In this document: positions 1 to 5,576 of the stretch, piece by piece
How positions within the stretch are numbered: the stretch's first letter is position 1
Layout of the letters: each line of letters starts with the position of its first letter
Assembly (NCBI GenBank): GCA_035760865.1
Contig: DASTSE010000070.1
Location: 1-6,281, forward strand
Direction of reading: 5' to 3'
Source of the DNA: Dokdonella_A sp035760865
Lineage (GTDB): Bacteria > Pseudomonadota > Gammaproteobacteria > Xanthomonadales > Rhodanobacteraceae
DNA length: 6,281 bases
Translations under genes and position numbers: made by a program
Notes under the pieces: generated by a model
The model's database searches: none
Told to the model about the DNA's origin: nothing
Seen by the model: only the letters and a program-made list of their open reading frames with translations

Positions 1-342
1 CGTGATCGTGACGCTGCCATCCACCTGTGCGACGACGCGGTTCCACGCGCCGGCCTGGCCGGGCACGAGCCCGTCGATCGCATTGCCGCTGCCCGCGTAG
101 ATGCCCGGCAGGATCACGAGCGTATCGCCGCCGGCGGGCGACATGAGCGCCGCGCCGGCGCGGATCGTGCGACGCGGATGCGCGAGCGAGCCGTCGCCGC
201 CGTCGTCGGGCGCATCCGCGCTCACGTACCAGGTCGCCGCGTGCGCGAGGGCGGCGCCGCCGGCCAGCGCGAAGGCCGCGACGAGGCGGAGCGCGAACGG
301 AGCGCGTCGCGCGCGCTCAGCGCTCGCGCGCTGCGCCGGCAT
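1..342 (-). CDS. Secreted right-handed beta-helix-type protein, N-terminal part (partial at left edge)
   Basis: An open frame of 114 codons runs from an ATG at 342 down to base 1 with no stop, so the gene continues beyond the window. Residues 1-35 read as a signal peptide: an Arg-rich n-region (residues 5-19), a hydrophobic core of Leu/Val/Ala/Phe (about 18-33), and an AHA cleavage site before ATWYVS. The mature start has YVS, then DGGDGSLAHP, RRTIRAGA and GDTLVILPGIY. This order (YVS, G/D-rich turn, GSLA-P, a TI helix, GDT-V-PG-Y) is typical of the first coil of bacterial right-handed parallel beta-helix proteins of the DUF1565/pectate-lyase-like kind. The role is unknown; such proteins are usually exported and may bind or cleave polysaccharide. 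The first 26 bp overlap the end of the amidohydrolase gene in another frame and I see no strong Shine-Dalgarno, so translation may depend on reading of that gene. The family call rests on one N-terminal coil only. Confidence 0.75.
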   Translation of the reverse strand, partial: MPAQRASAERARRAPFALRLVAAFALAGGAALAHAATWYVSADAPDDGGDGSLAHPRRTIRAGAALMSPAGGDTLVILPGIYAGSGNAIDGLVPGQAGAWNRVVAQVDGSVTIT

Positions 343-2062
343 TGCTCGGCGCGGCCGGTCGTGCGGCAGGGGTCGATGGCGTTCCATCCTTGCGCGCTCC
401 GTCGGCCGCATGGACGCGCCTGCCGCCGACCCAGGTCTCGAGGACGCGAGTCTTCCAGATGTCGCGCGCGTCGACCGTGAAGTAGTCGCGGTCGACGAGG
501 ATGAAGTCGGCCCACTTGCCCGGCTCCAGCGTGCCGAGCGTGTCCTCGTGGCGTTCGGCCCAGGCGGCATCGAGCGTGAACGCGCGCAGCGCCTCGGTGC
601 GCGTGAGCGCCTGCGAGGCGCGCCAGCCGCCGGGCGGGCGGCCATCGTGGTCCTGGCGCGTGACGGCGGAATACAGGCCGAAGAACGGGTTCGGCGATTC
701 GACCGGGAAGTCCGAGCCGCCCGCGATGCGCGTGCCCTGCTTGAGGAACGTGCGCCACGCGTACGCGCCCTCGAGGCGCTTCGCGCCGAGGCGCGCCTCG
801 GCCATGTTCATGTCGGAGGTCGCATGCGTCGGCTGCATCGAGGCGATGAGGTCGAGCGACTTGAAGCGCGGGATGTCCGCGGGCGCGACGACCTGCGCGT
901 GCTCGATGCGATTGCGCAGCGCGCGCGCATCGGCGTGGTCGCGATACGCATGCTCGAACGCGTCGAGCACCTCGCGGTTGGCGCGATCGCCGATCGCGTG
1001 CACGCAGACCTGGTAGCCCTTGCCGAACGCCTTGTCGACCATCGCGAGCAGCGCGTCGGGCGCATGGAACAGCAGGCCCGTGTTGTGCGCGTCGTCGCTG
1101 TACGGCGCGAGCAGCGCCGCACCGCGGCTGCCGAGGGCGCCGTCGGCGTAGAGCTTGACCGCGCGCACGTCGAGGAAGTCGCCGCCGTAGCCGGACAGCG
1201 GGCCGTCCTTCGCGATCGCGTCGAACGCCTCGCTGGTGCCGCGGATCATCGCGTAGATGCGCGCGGTGAGCTTGTGCGCGTCGGCATAGCGCCGGTACAG
1301 GCGGTAGGCGTCGGCATCGATGCCCGCGTCGCCGACGCCGGTGAGGCCGACGCGCGCCATCTCGGTGAGCGCACTGTCGAGCATCGCGTCCGCCTCGGCC
1401 TCGGTCGGCGGCGGCACCTTGCGCGCGACGAGCGCGATCGCGCCGTCGACGAGCACGCCGCTCGGATTGCCGTCGGCGTCGCGTTCGATGCGGCCGCCGT
1501 CGGGATCGCGCGTGTCGCGCGTGATGCCTGCGAGCTTCAGCGCGGCGCTGTTCGCCCACGCCGCATGGCCGTCGACGCGGTCGAGCAGCGCGGGCCGGTC
1601 GGCGACCGCCGCATCGAGTTCGGCTGCGGTCGGGAATCGCCCGAGCTTCCACAGCACCTGGTTCCAGCCGCCGCCGCGGATCCAGGCCGCAGCGGGATGC
1701 GCGGCGGCGTAGCGCCGCACGATCGCCTGCGCGTCGGCGAGCGACGCGGTGCCCGTGATGTCGGCGGAGTTGCGCGCGAAACCGAGGTCGAACACGTGCC
1801 CGTGCGCGTCGATGAGGCCCGGCAGCAGCGTGCGGCCCTCGCCGTCGAGCACCTCGGCGCCGGCCGCACGCGCGGCGAGGTCGTCGTGGCGCCCGGTCGC
1901 GACGACCTTGCCGCCGTCGACGAGCATCGCGTCGAAGCGGCGCAGGGCGCCGTCGTGATCGAGCGTGTAGCCGTTGACGTGGTCGACGAACAGGGCGGCT
2001 GCGTCGGCGTGCGCGGCGAAGGCGAGCATGCAGGCGAGGACGGTCGTCGGTAGGGGGCGCAT
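317..2062 (-). CDS. Exported metal-dependent amidohydrolase, YtcJ-like (Amidohydro_3 family)
   Basis: This gene encodes 581 residues. I chose the ATG at 2062 over an upstream ATG at 2176 because GGAG lies 8 nt before it (2074-2071) and because it begins directly with a signal peptide: MRPLP, hydrophobic residues 6-17, cleavage near ADA-A (19-22). A Cys at 11 makes a poor lipobox (VLAC), so signal peptidase I is more likely. Family features in order are GLIDAHGHV (metal ligands H87, H89), an Amidohydro_3-type insert, VKLYADGALGSRG (K303, the usual metal-bridging lysine position), VHAIGDR (H355), RIEHAQ (H388), GGSDFPV (D451) and the C-terminal LEPGKWADFILVDRD strand. The set of ligands looks complete, so the enzyme should be active. 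YtcJ-like members hydrolyse C-N bonds of amide or ring substrates, but the substrate cannot be read from sequence. Residues about 555-581 are a low-complexity Ala/Pro/Arg tail that overlaps the next gene. The location is inferred to be the periplasm. Confidence 0.93.
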   Translation of the reverse strand: MRPLPTTVLACMLAFAAHADAAALFVDHVNGYTLDHDGALRRFDAMLVDGGKVVATGRHDDLAARAAGAEVLDGEGRTLLPGLIDAHGHVFDLGFARNSADITGTASLADAQAIVRRYAAAHPAAAWIRGGGWNQVLWKLGRFPTAAELDAAVADRPALLDRVDGHAAWANSAALKLAGITRDTRDPDGGRIERDADGNPSGVLVDGAIALVARKVPPPTEAEADAMLDSALTEMARVGLTGVGDAGIDADAYRLYRRYADAHKLTARIYAMIRGTSEAFDAIAKDGPLSGYGGDFLDVRAVKLYADGALGSRGAALLAPYSDDAHNTGLLFHAPDALLAMVDKAFGKGYQVCVHAIGDRANREVLDAFEHAYRDHADARALRNRIEHAQVVAPADIPRFKSLDLIASMQPTHATSDMNMAEARLGAKRLEGAYAWRTFLKQGTRIAGGSDFPVESPNPFFGLYSAVTRQDHDGRPPGGWRASQALTRTEALRAFTLDAAWAERHEDTLGTLEPGKWADFILVDRDYFTVDARDIWKTRVLETWVGGRRVHAADGARKDGTPSTPAARPAAPSNAGAARER

Positions 2063-2093
2063 GCGATCGGCTCCGGCGGTCGGGGGTCCGGAC

Positions 2094-2122
2094 AGAGTAC
2101 GTGATGGGCGCGCCCGGCCCAA
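2094..2122 (-). promoter_or_regulatory. Possible sigma-70-type promoter for the amidohydrolase gene
   Basis: On the minus strand TTGGGC (2122-2117) and TACTCT (2099-2094) are separated by 17 bp, with the expected start of transcription near 2087, about 25 nt before the ATG at 2062. Both hexamers are partial matches to consensus. The spacing is ideal, but in such GC-rich DNA this is only suggestive. Confidence 0.3.
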
Positions 2123-2231
2123 CCGCGACCGCCTTTCGCGGCGCCCGGCTTGCGCCGCGCGCGAACTCGGCGGCATCCTATGGCCGGACGGCGCCGGATG
2201 GGGCCGCTGCCGCCCGCTGCGCGGGTCCTCC

Positions 2232-2237
2232 AGGGAG
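2232..2237 (+). promoter_or_regulatory. Ribosome binding site candidate for the PP2C gene
   Basis: AGGGAG is a good Shine-Dalgarno core, but it ends 14 nt before the ATG at 2252, longer than the usual 5-9 nt. No better-placed start codon lies between, so initiation may be less efficient or the intervening bases may fold. It still supports 2252 as the start because the protein family begins right there. Confidence 0.5.
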
Positions 2238-2251
2238 TTCTTCTACCGCGC

Positions 2252-2956
2252 ATGATCGAATTCGGACACAGCACCCACGTCGGCCTGCGCCGCGAGCATA
2301 ACGAGGACACCTACTACGCCGACGCGGACCTCGGGCTGTGGCTCGTCGCCGACGGCATGGGCGGCCACGAACACGGCGAGGTCGCGAGCGCGCTCGCGCG
2401 CGACACGCTCGTGCGCGAGGTCTCGCGCGGCACCGAGCTCGTGCGCGCGATCCAGATCGCCGACGAGGAGATCATCCGCCACTCGACGCGCCGCTCCGAG
2501 GCGCTGCCGATGGGCACGACGATCGCCGCGCTGCGCCTGTCGGCGAGCGGCGCATTCGAAGTCGCGTGGGTCGGCGACAGCCGCATCTACGTCTGGAACG
2601 ACGGCCTCAAGCAGTTGTCGCAGGACCACTCCTACGTGCAGGAGCTCATCGACCAGGGCGCGATCACGAGCGAGCAGGCGCGCCACCATCCGCACCGCAA
2701 CGTCGTCACGCAGGCGCTCGGCGTCACCGACCCGCAGTCGCTGCGCGTCGCCAGCATGCGCGGCGAGCTCAGCGCGGGCATGCAGCTGCTGCTCTGCAGC
2801 GACGGCCTGACCGAAGAGGTCAAGGACAGCGCGATCGCCGCGATCGTCGGCCGCACCGATCTGTCGGCGCAGGAGTGCGTCGACCATCTCGTGCTCGCGG
2901 CGCTCGACGGAGGCGGGTCGGACAACGTCACGGTGATCCTGGTTCGCGCGCGGTAG
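2252..2956 (+). CDS. PP2C-family serine/threonine protein phosphatase (PrpC/Stp1 type)
   Basis: This is a 234-residue single-domain cytoplasmic phosphatase, close to the usual 230-250 for bacterial PrpC/Stp1/PstP catalytic domains, with no membrane segment. PPM motifs occur in order: GLRREHNED (R14, N17, D19), VADGMGGHEHGE (metal ligands D34 and G35), MGTT (87-90), VGDSR (108-111), the flap-region stretch DHSYVQELIDQGAI with HPHRNVVTQALG (125-157), CSDGLTE (D184) and GGSDNVTVILV (D224, N225). All expected Mn/Mg-binding acids are present, so activity is likely. Members remove phosphate from Ser/Thr, commonly reversing Hanks-type kinases. The ATG at 2252 is chosen because the family's usual start (short strand, then G..R..NED) begins there; the upstream extension is unlike the family. 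No kinase, FHA or type VI secretion gene adjoins it in the window, so its target is unknown. It is convergent with dnaQ across a repeat-filled spacer. Confidence 0.95.
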   Translation: MIEFGHSTHVGLRREHNEDTYYADADLGLWLVADGMGGHEHGEVASALARDTLVREVSRGTELVRAIQIADEEIIRHSTRRSEALPMGTTIAALRLSASGAFEVAWVGDSRIYVWNDGLKQLSQDHSYVQELIDQGAITSEQARHHPHRNVVTQALGVTDPQSLRVASMRGELSAGMQLLLCSDGLTEEVKDSAIAAIVGRTDLSAQECVDHLVLAALDGGGSDNVTVILVRAR

Positions 2957-3017
2957 GCACGCGTTCGTTCGTGTCGAGGGCGGCGGTTCCCTTCGCGTAG
3001 CTACGGGTGCCCGTCTT

Positions 3018-3152
3018 CGTAAGGTGGGACGCAGCCGCGCAGCGGCGAGTCCCACCGGTATCCCGCGACGTCGCTCCATGGCACGCGGTGGGCCTCGCGG
3101 GCATGTGCCTCGCCTTCACGTACGTTCTCGCGCCGCTGCGTCCCACCCTACG
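3018..3152 (+). repeat. 135-bp MITE/REP-like element, copy 1
   Basis: This element is bounded by an 18-bp terminal inverted repeat: CGTAAGGTGGGACGCAGC at the left and GCTGCGTCCCACCCTACG at the right, complementary at 17 of 18 positions. The left end also folds on itself, with GGTGGGAC (3023-3030) pairing with GTCCCACC (3049-3056) and an inner GCCGC/GCGGC stem. It matches copy 2 at about 125 of 135 positions, with no insertions or deletions. No target duplication is evident at its borders. It encodes no transposase, so it would have to be mobilised in trans if it moves at all. GTAGGGTGGG-type repeats are recalled as common between genes in several proteobacteria. Confidence 0.85.
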
Positions 3153-3167
3153 CAACGCATCCAACCG

Positions 3168-3229
3168 CCGTTCGCCGCCGCCCGACGGGACCCGGAAGAG
3201 CGGCGCGCTCCCGCGCGCAGAAGCAAAGC
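3168..3229 (-). repeat. GC-rich interspersed repeat, arm A (62 bp)
   Basis: Read on the minus strand, this stretch matches 3428-3494 on the plus strand. The best part is a 38-bp core (3184-3221 against 3441-3478) with 4 mismatches, and both arms begin GCTTTGC and end GAACGG in that reading. It contains its own hairpin, GCGCGC-TCCC-GCGCGC (3203-3218). It lies between the two 135-bp elements and may be a second repeat family or part of a larger composite. Confidence 0.7.
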
Positions 3230-3261
3230 GAAGCGAAGATCCTTCCAATGCGCTTCGACCC

Positions 3262-3396
3262 CGTAGGGTGGGACGCAGCCGCGCTGCGGCGAGTCCCACC
3301 GGCATCGCGCGACGTCGCTCCGTGGCACGCGGTGGCGCTCGCGGGCGTGTGCCTCGCCTTCACGTACGTTCTCGTGCCGCTGCGTACCACCCTACG
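3262..3396 (+). repeat. 135-bp MITE/REP-like element, copy 2
   Basis: This element has the same length and orientation as copy 1, displaced by exactly 244 bp, with 10 substitutions. The ends CGTAGGGTGGGACGCAGC and GCTGCGTACCACCCTACG pair at 17 of 18 positions. The internal hairpin GGTGGGAC/GTCCCACC (3267-3274 and 3293-3300) is fully conserved, and the variable loop base changes from A to T without breaking the stem. CGACC occurs just outside both ends (3256-3260 and 3398-3402), each one base from the border, and could be a target-site duplication. Confidence 0.85.
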
Positions 3397-3427
3397 CCGA
3401 CCTGCACTCACCCCATGCGGCCGCTCT

Positions 3428-3494
3428 GCTTTGCCCGGTGTCTGCGCGCAGGAGCGCGCCGCGCTTCCGGGCCCCATCAGCGGCCGGTGAACGG
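3428..3494 (+). repeat. GC-rich interspersed repeat, arm B (67 bp), inverted relative to arm A
   Basis: This is the inverted counterpart of 3168-3229, with a short extra segment (about 5 bp) after GCTTTGC. It holds a perfect 6-bp hairpin, GCGCGC-AGGA-GCGCGC (3444-3459). It ends 15 bp from the dnaQ stop codon, so a transcript of dnaQ that continued past the stop would contain this hairpin first. No T-tract follows on the minus strand, so I do not call it an intrinsic terminator. Confidence 0.7.
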
Positions 3495-3509
3495 CGGACG
3501 AAAGGCCCG

Positions 3510-4244
3510 TTACCCGGTGGCCATCGCCGCCGGTACCGGCTCCGCCTCGAGGCGACGCCACACGCAGGCGCCGCGACTCCCCTTGTCGATCGCCGCGATG
3601 CGCGCCTCGTGCAGCACGATCTCGGCATCGAGCGCGCGGAGCACGCGCGGGCGCACGACGATCCGCAGTTCCGCGGCGACGCGGATCTCGCCGGGCGCGG
3701 CTTCGTCGCCGAAGCCGAGTGCCCCCTGGCCCGAGGTCAGCGCCAGATAGACGTCGGCGAGCAGGTTCGCGTCGAGCAGCGCGCCGTGCAGGCCGCGATG
3801 GCTGTTGTCGACATCGAGGCGCTTGCAAAGCGCGTCGAGGCTGTTGCGCTGGCCGGGAAACTTCTCGCGCGCGAGCACGAGCGTGTCGAGCACCTGCGCG
3901 CGCGCGGCGATGCGCGGATCGGGGACGCCTGCACGCGCGAGTTCGGCGTCGAGGAAGCCGATGTCGAAGCTCGCGTTGTGCGCGATGAGTTCGGCGCCGT
4001 CGATGAAGTCGAGGAACTCGTGCGCGATCTCGGCGAAACGCGGCTTGTCGAGCAGGAACTCGTCGGCGATGCCGGTGACCGCGCGCGCGCCCTCGTCGAT
4101 CTCGCGATCGGGATTGAGATAGGTGTGGAACTCGCGCCCGGTGCGGCGCCGCTGCACGAGCTCGATGCAGCCGATCTCGATCACGCGGTGACCGCGCTGC
4201 ACTTCGAGGCCGGTGGTTTCGGTGTCGAGGATGACTTGGCGCAT
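3510..4244 (-). CDS. dnaQ: DNA polymerase III epsilon subunit (3'-5' proofreading exonuclease)
   Basis: The 244-residue product matches the length of E. coli DnaQ (243). It starts MRQVILDTETTGL, placing the Exo I acids at D7 and E9. Exo II is AHNASFD (D94) and Exo III-epsilon is HRGLHGALLDA (H153, D158), so all five DEDDh catalytic positions are present. FHTYLNPDREID and AVTGI (40-58) are further epsilon-family blocks. In the replisome this domain removes misinserted 3' nucleotides. Residues from about 175 onward form the variable tail that, in E. coli, binds the alpha (DnaE) polymerase subunit. The ATG at 4244 is chosen because the first beta strand begins at once, although no clear Shine-Dalgarno precedes it. 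It lies 118 bp downstream of rnhA on the same strand, unlike E. coli where rnhA and dnaQ diverge. Its 3' end faces the repeat cluster. Confidence 0.97.
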   Translation of the reverse strand: MRQVILDTETTGLEVQRGHRVIEIGCIELVQRRRTGREFHTYLNPDREIDEGARAVTGIADEFLLDKPRFAEIAHEFLDFIDGAELIAHNASFDIGFLDAELARAGVPDPRIAARAQVLDTLVLAREKFPGQRNSLDALCKRLDVDNSHRGLHGALLDANLLADVYLALTSGQGALGFGDEAAPGEIRVAAELRIVVRPRVLRALDAEIVLHEARIAAIDKGSRGACVWRRLEAEPVPAAMATG

Positions 4245-4362
4245 TGAAGCGAAGGCTGAGGGTTGGGGGCCGAGGGGCGAGCGTGGCGGACTGCGGCGTT
4301 GCTGGCAAGCGCCTGGACGAGCGGGCGAGCGGTCATGGACGGCGCCGCGCGCGAAGCGGCCG

Positions 4363-4842
4363 TCAGCCCTCGGCCTGCAGCCCTCGCACCCTCAGCGCGG
4401 CTTCGCGCGCGAGCACGTCGACGCGCTCGTTCTCGTCGTGGCCGTTGTGGCCCTTGACCCAGTGCCAGCGCACCTCGTGCGACGCGAGCGCGGCCGACAG
4501 GCGCTCCCACAGGTCGCGGTTCTTGACCGGCTGCCTGTCGCTCGTGCGCCAGCCATTCGCGCGCCAGCGCGCCATCCATTCCTCGACGCCGCGCTTGACG
4601 TACTGCGAGTCGGTGGTCAGCACGACCTGGCACGGCCGCGTGAGCGCCTCGAGGCCGGCGATCGCGGCCATGAGTTCCATGCGGTTGTTGGTCGTCTGCG
4701 CCTCGCCGCCGCTGAGTTCCTTCTCGCGCTCGCCGAAACGCAGCAGCGCGCCCCAGCCACCCGGCCCCGGGTTGCCGAGGCAGGCGCCGTCGGTGAACAG
4801 TTCGACCGCCTGCGCGTCGACCGCGCGCTTCGCGCCGGTCAT
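4363..4842 (-). CDS. rnhA: Ribonuclease HI
   Basis: The product has 159 residues (E. coli RNase HI has 155) and is a soluble enzyme that cuts the RNA strand of RNA-DNA hybrids during replication and R-loop removal. The four catalytic acids are visible: D18 in LFTDGACLGNPGPGGWG, E56 in TNNRMELMAA, D78 in TTDSQYVKRG and D142 in ENERVDVLA. The catalytic-loop histidine is H132 in WVKGHNGH. The basic, Trp-rich handle region (VEEWMARWRANGWRTSDRQPVKN, residues 86-108) marks the E. coli-like type I form. The ATG at 4842 is fixed by the family start and overlaps the stop of the upstream yafS-like gene as ATGA, implying translational coupling. The open frame extends much further upstream, but that part is only antisense-like Arg/Ala sequence over the neighbouring gene. 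A GC hairpin (4338-4364) covers the stop codon without a following T-tract. Confidence 0.98.
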   Translation of the reverse strand: MTGAKRAVDAQAVELFTDGACLGNPGPGGWGALLRFGEREKELSGGEAQTTNNRMELMAAIAGLEALTRPCQVVLTTDSQYVKRGVEEWMARWRANGWRTSDRQPVKNRDLWERLSAALASHEVRWHWVKGHNGHDENERVDVLAREAALRVRGLQAEG

Positions 4843-5576
4843 GCGCGCACGCGCCGCGTCGGCATCGCGAGCGACGGCTGCGGCGTGACCGTGCGCAGCG
4901 GACGCGTGCGCAGCGGCGTGAGCACCGCGCGCTGCTTCGACGCGAGCACCATCCACGCACCGCGCAGCGGCGCAAGCAGGCGCGCGCCGTCCGCACGCGC
5001 GCCGCGCGCGGGCCAGCACGGGCCGAGCGTGGCGCTCGCATCGGGCGTGAGCTGGGCCTGCTGCAGCCGCCGGCGCAACGTATCGGGGTGGCGCGCATGC
5101 GGCACGCCGATGCCGCGCCGCGCCTGCCAGTGAAACCAGAGCATCCAGGGACTCCACGGATTGAGGCCGAACCAGAGCAATGCTCCGCCCGGCGCGAGTA
5201 CGCGCACGAGTTCGTCGACGAGCGCATCGGGCGTGGCGAGCGCATCGGCCGCATGCTGCACGACGACGAACTGGAACGCATCGCTTTCGTACGGCAGCGC
5301 GTCGCTCGCGCAACGCGTATCGCCGTCGAGGCCGCCGGCCTCGACGTGCAGGCGCGTCGCGCGCAGGTGGCGCAGGTCGGCCGGCAATGCGCGGTTCGCC
5401 GCGCTCGCCTGCAGCAGCAGCGCGGTGCCTGCGGGCTGGCGCCCGGCGAACGCGGGCACGCGCGCGAGCTCGTCGCGCAGCAACGCCTCGAACTCGGGCA
5501 GGACGAACAGGTTGTCGGGTCCGGTGATCACGCGGCAGGCCAGGTCCAGGTTGCGGAGCGACGCCCGTTCCGGCAT
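4839..5576 (-). CDS. YafS-like class I SAM-dependent methyltransferase-fold protein
   Basis: The 245-residue product has the second half of a Rossmann methyltransferase: a SDALPYESDAFQFVVVQHAAD block (91-111; strand 4 and motif II region), DELVRVLAPGGALLWFGLNPWSPW (121-144; motif III, strand 5) and a C-terminal strand WMVLASKQ (208-215). The region where motif I (GxGxG) should be reads TALLLQASAANRALP (51-65), without the glycines that hold S-adenosylmethionine. E. coli YafS is recalled to have the same kind of degenerate first half and sits between gloB and rnhA, as here. Orthology to yafS is therefore likely, but the substrate is unknown and catalytic activity is uncertain. The C-terminal tail (about 216-245) is basic and Pro/Arg-rich, possibly for nucleic acid or polymer binding; that is speculation. 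No strong Shine-Dalgarno precedes the ATG at 5576; the next plausible in-frame start (GTG, residue 16) would remove part of the conserved N-terminus. It overlaps rnhA by 4 bp. Confidence 0.85.
   Translation of the reverse strand: MPERASLRNLDLACRVITGPDNLFVLPEFEALLRDELARVPAFAGRQPAGTALLLQASAANRALPADLRHLRATRLHVEAGGLDGDTRCASDALPYESDAFQFVVVQHAADALATPDALVDELVRVLAPGGALLWFGLNPWSPWMLWFHWQARRGIGVPHARHPDTLRRRLQQAQLTPDASATLGPCWPARGARADGARLLAPLRGAWMVLASKQRAVLTPLRTRPLRTVTPQPSLAMPTRRVRA

Larger units (their letters stand above)
2063..2251. other. Divergent intergenic spacer (amidohydrolase / PP2C phosphatase)
   Basis: These 189 bp separate two genes reading away from each other, so they should hold both promoters. 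I see the partial minus-strand promoter at 2122-2094 and a GC-rich hairpin at 2137-2159 (7-bp stem CGCGGCG/CGCCGCG, 9-nt loop). No convincing plus-strand promoter is visible. The open frame can be extended upstream from the phosphatase ATG through this spacer to 2150, but the Arg-rich extension has no family resemblance. Confidence 0.6.
2957..3509. other. Repeat-filled convergent intergenic region
   Basis: These 553 bp lie between the stop of the PP2C gene (plus) and the stop of dnaQ (minus). Several open frames cross the region on both strands, but none has a known domain and their peptides are simply translations of the repeats (for example TYVKARH and GGTRR occur twice on the minus strand). 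The content is: a short unique stretch 2957-3017 with the palindrome CGTAGCTACG (2996-3005); a 135-bp element 3018-3152; a 62-bp GC-rich repeat 3168-3229; a short purine-rich AAGCG iteration 3221-3238; a second 135-bp element 3262-3396; and an inverted 67-bp copy of the GC-rich repeat 3428-3494. I see no hairpin followed by a T-tract. The hairpins could still slow transcription from both sides. Confidence 0.8.

Noticed and set aside
101..2053. 650-codon open frame on the plus strand, antisense to the amidohydrolase gene
   Set aside because: It is an Arg/Ala/Val-rich mirror of a GC-rich coding strand with no domain. The minus-strand frame has a signal peptide and a full set of metal ligands.
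2137..2159. 7-bp hairpin CGCGGCG/CGCCGCG as a regulatory site
   Set aside because: Such stems are frequent by chance in DNA this rich in G and C, and nothing about its position is diagnostic.
2063..2176. 38-residue N-terminal extension of the amidohydrolase
   Set aside because: It would bury the signal peptide. The internal ATG at 2062 has a well-placed GGAG.
2150..2251. 34-residue N-terminal extension of the PP2C protein
   Set aside because: It is Arg/Pro-rich with no family similarity. The conserved fold starts at the ATG at 2252, which is preceded by AGGGAG.
3018..3494. Repeat cluster as a CRISPR array or integron cassette array
   Set aside because: There are only two copies of each repeat, they are far too long for CRISPR repeats and unevenly spaced, one family is inverted, and no cas or integrase gene is present. 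I see no attC-type core sites.
3438..4247. 269-codon plus-strand open frame opposite dnaQ
   Set aside because: It is a shadow of dnaQ; it has no recognisable domain, and its start lies inside a repeat.
4338..4364. GC hairpin over the rnhA stop codon as an intrinsic terminator
   Set aside because: The stem GACGGC/GCCGTC is short, the loop is long, and no T-tract follows on the minus strand.
4181..5281. Long minus-strand open frame crossing rnhA and the yafS-like gene
   Set aside because: It is composed almost entirely of Arg, Ala, Ser and Gly with no motif and is out of frame with two recognisable genes.
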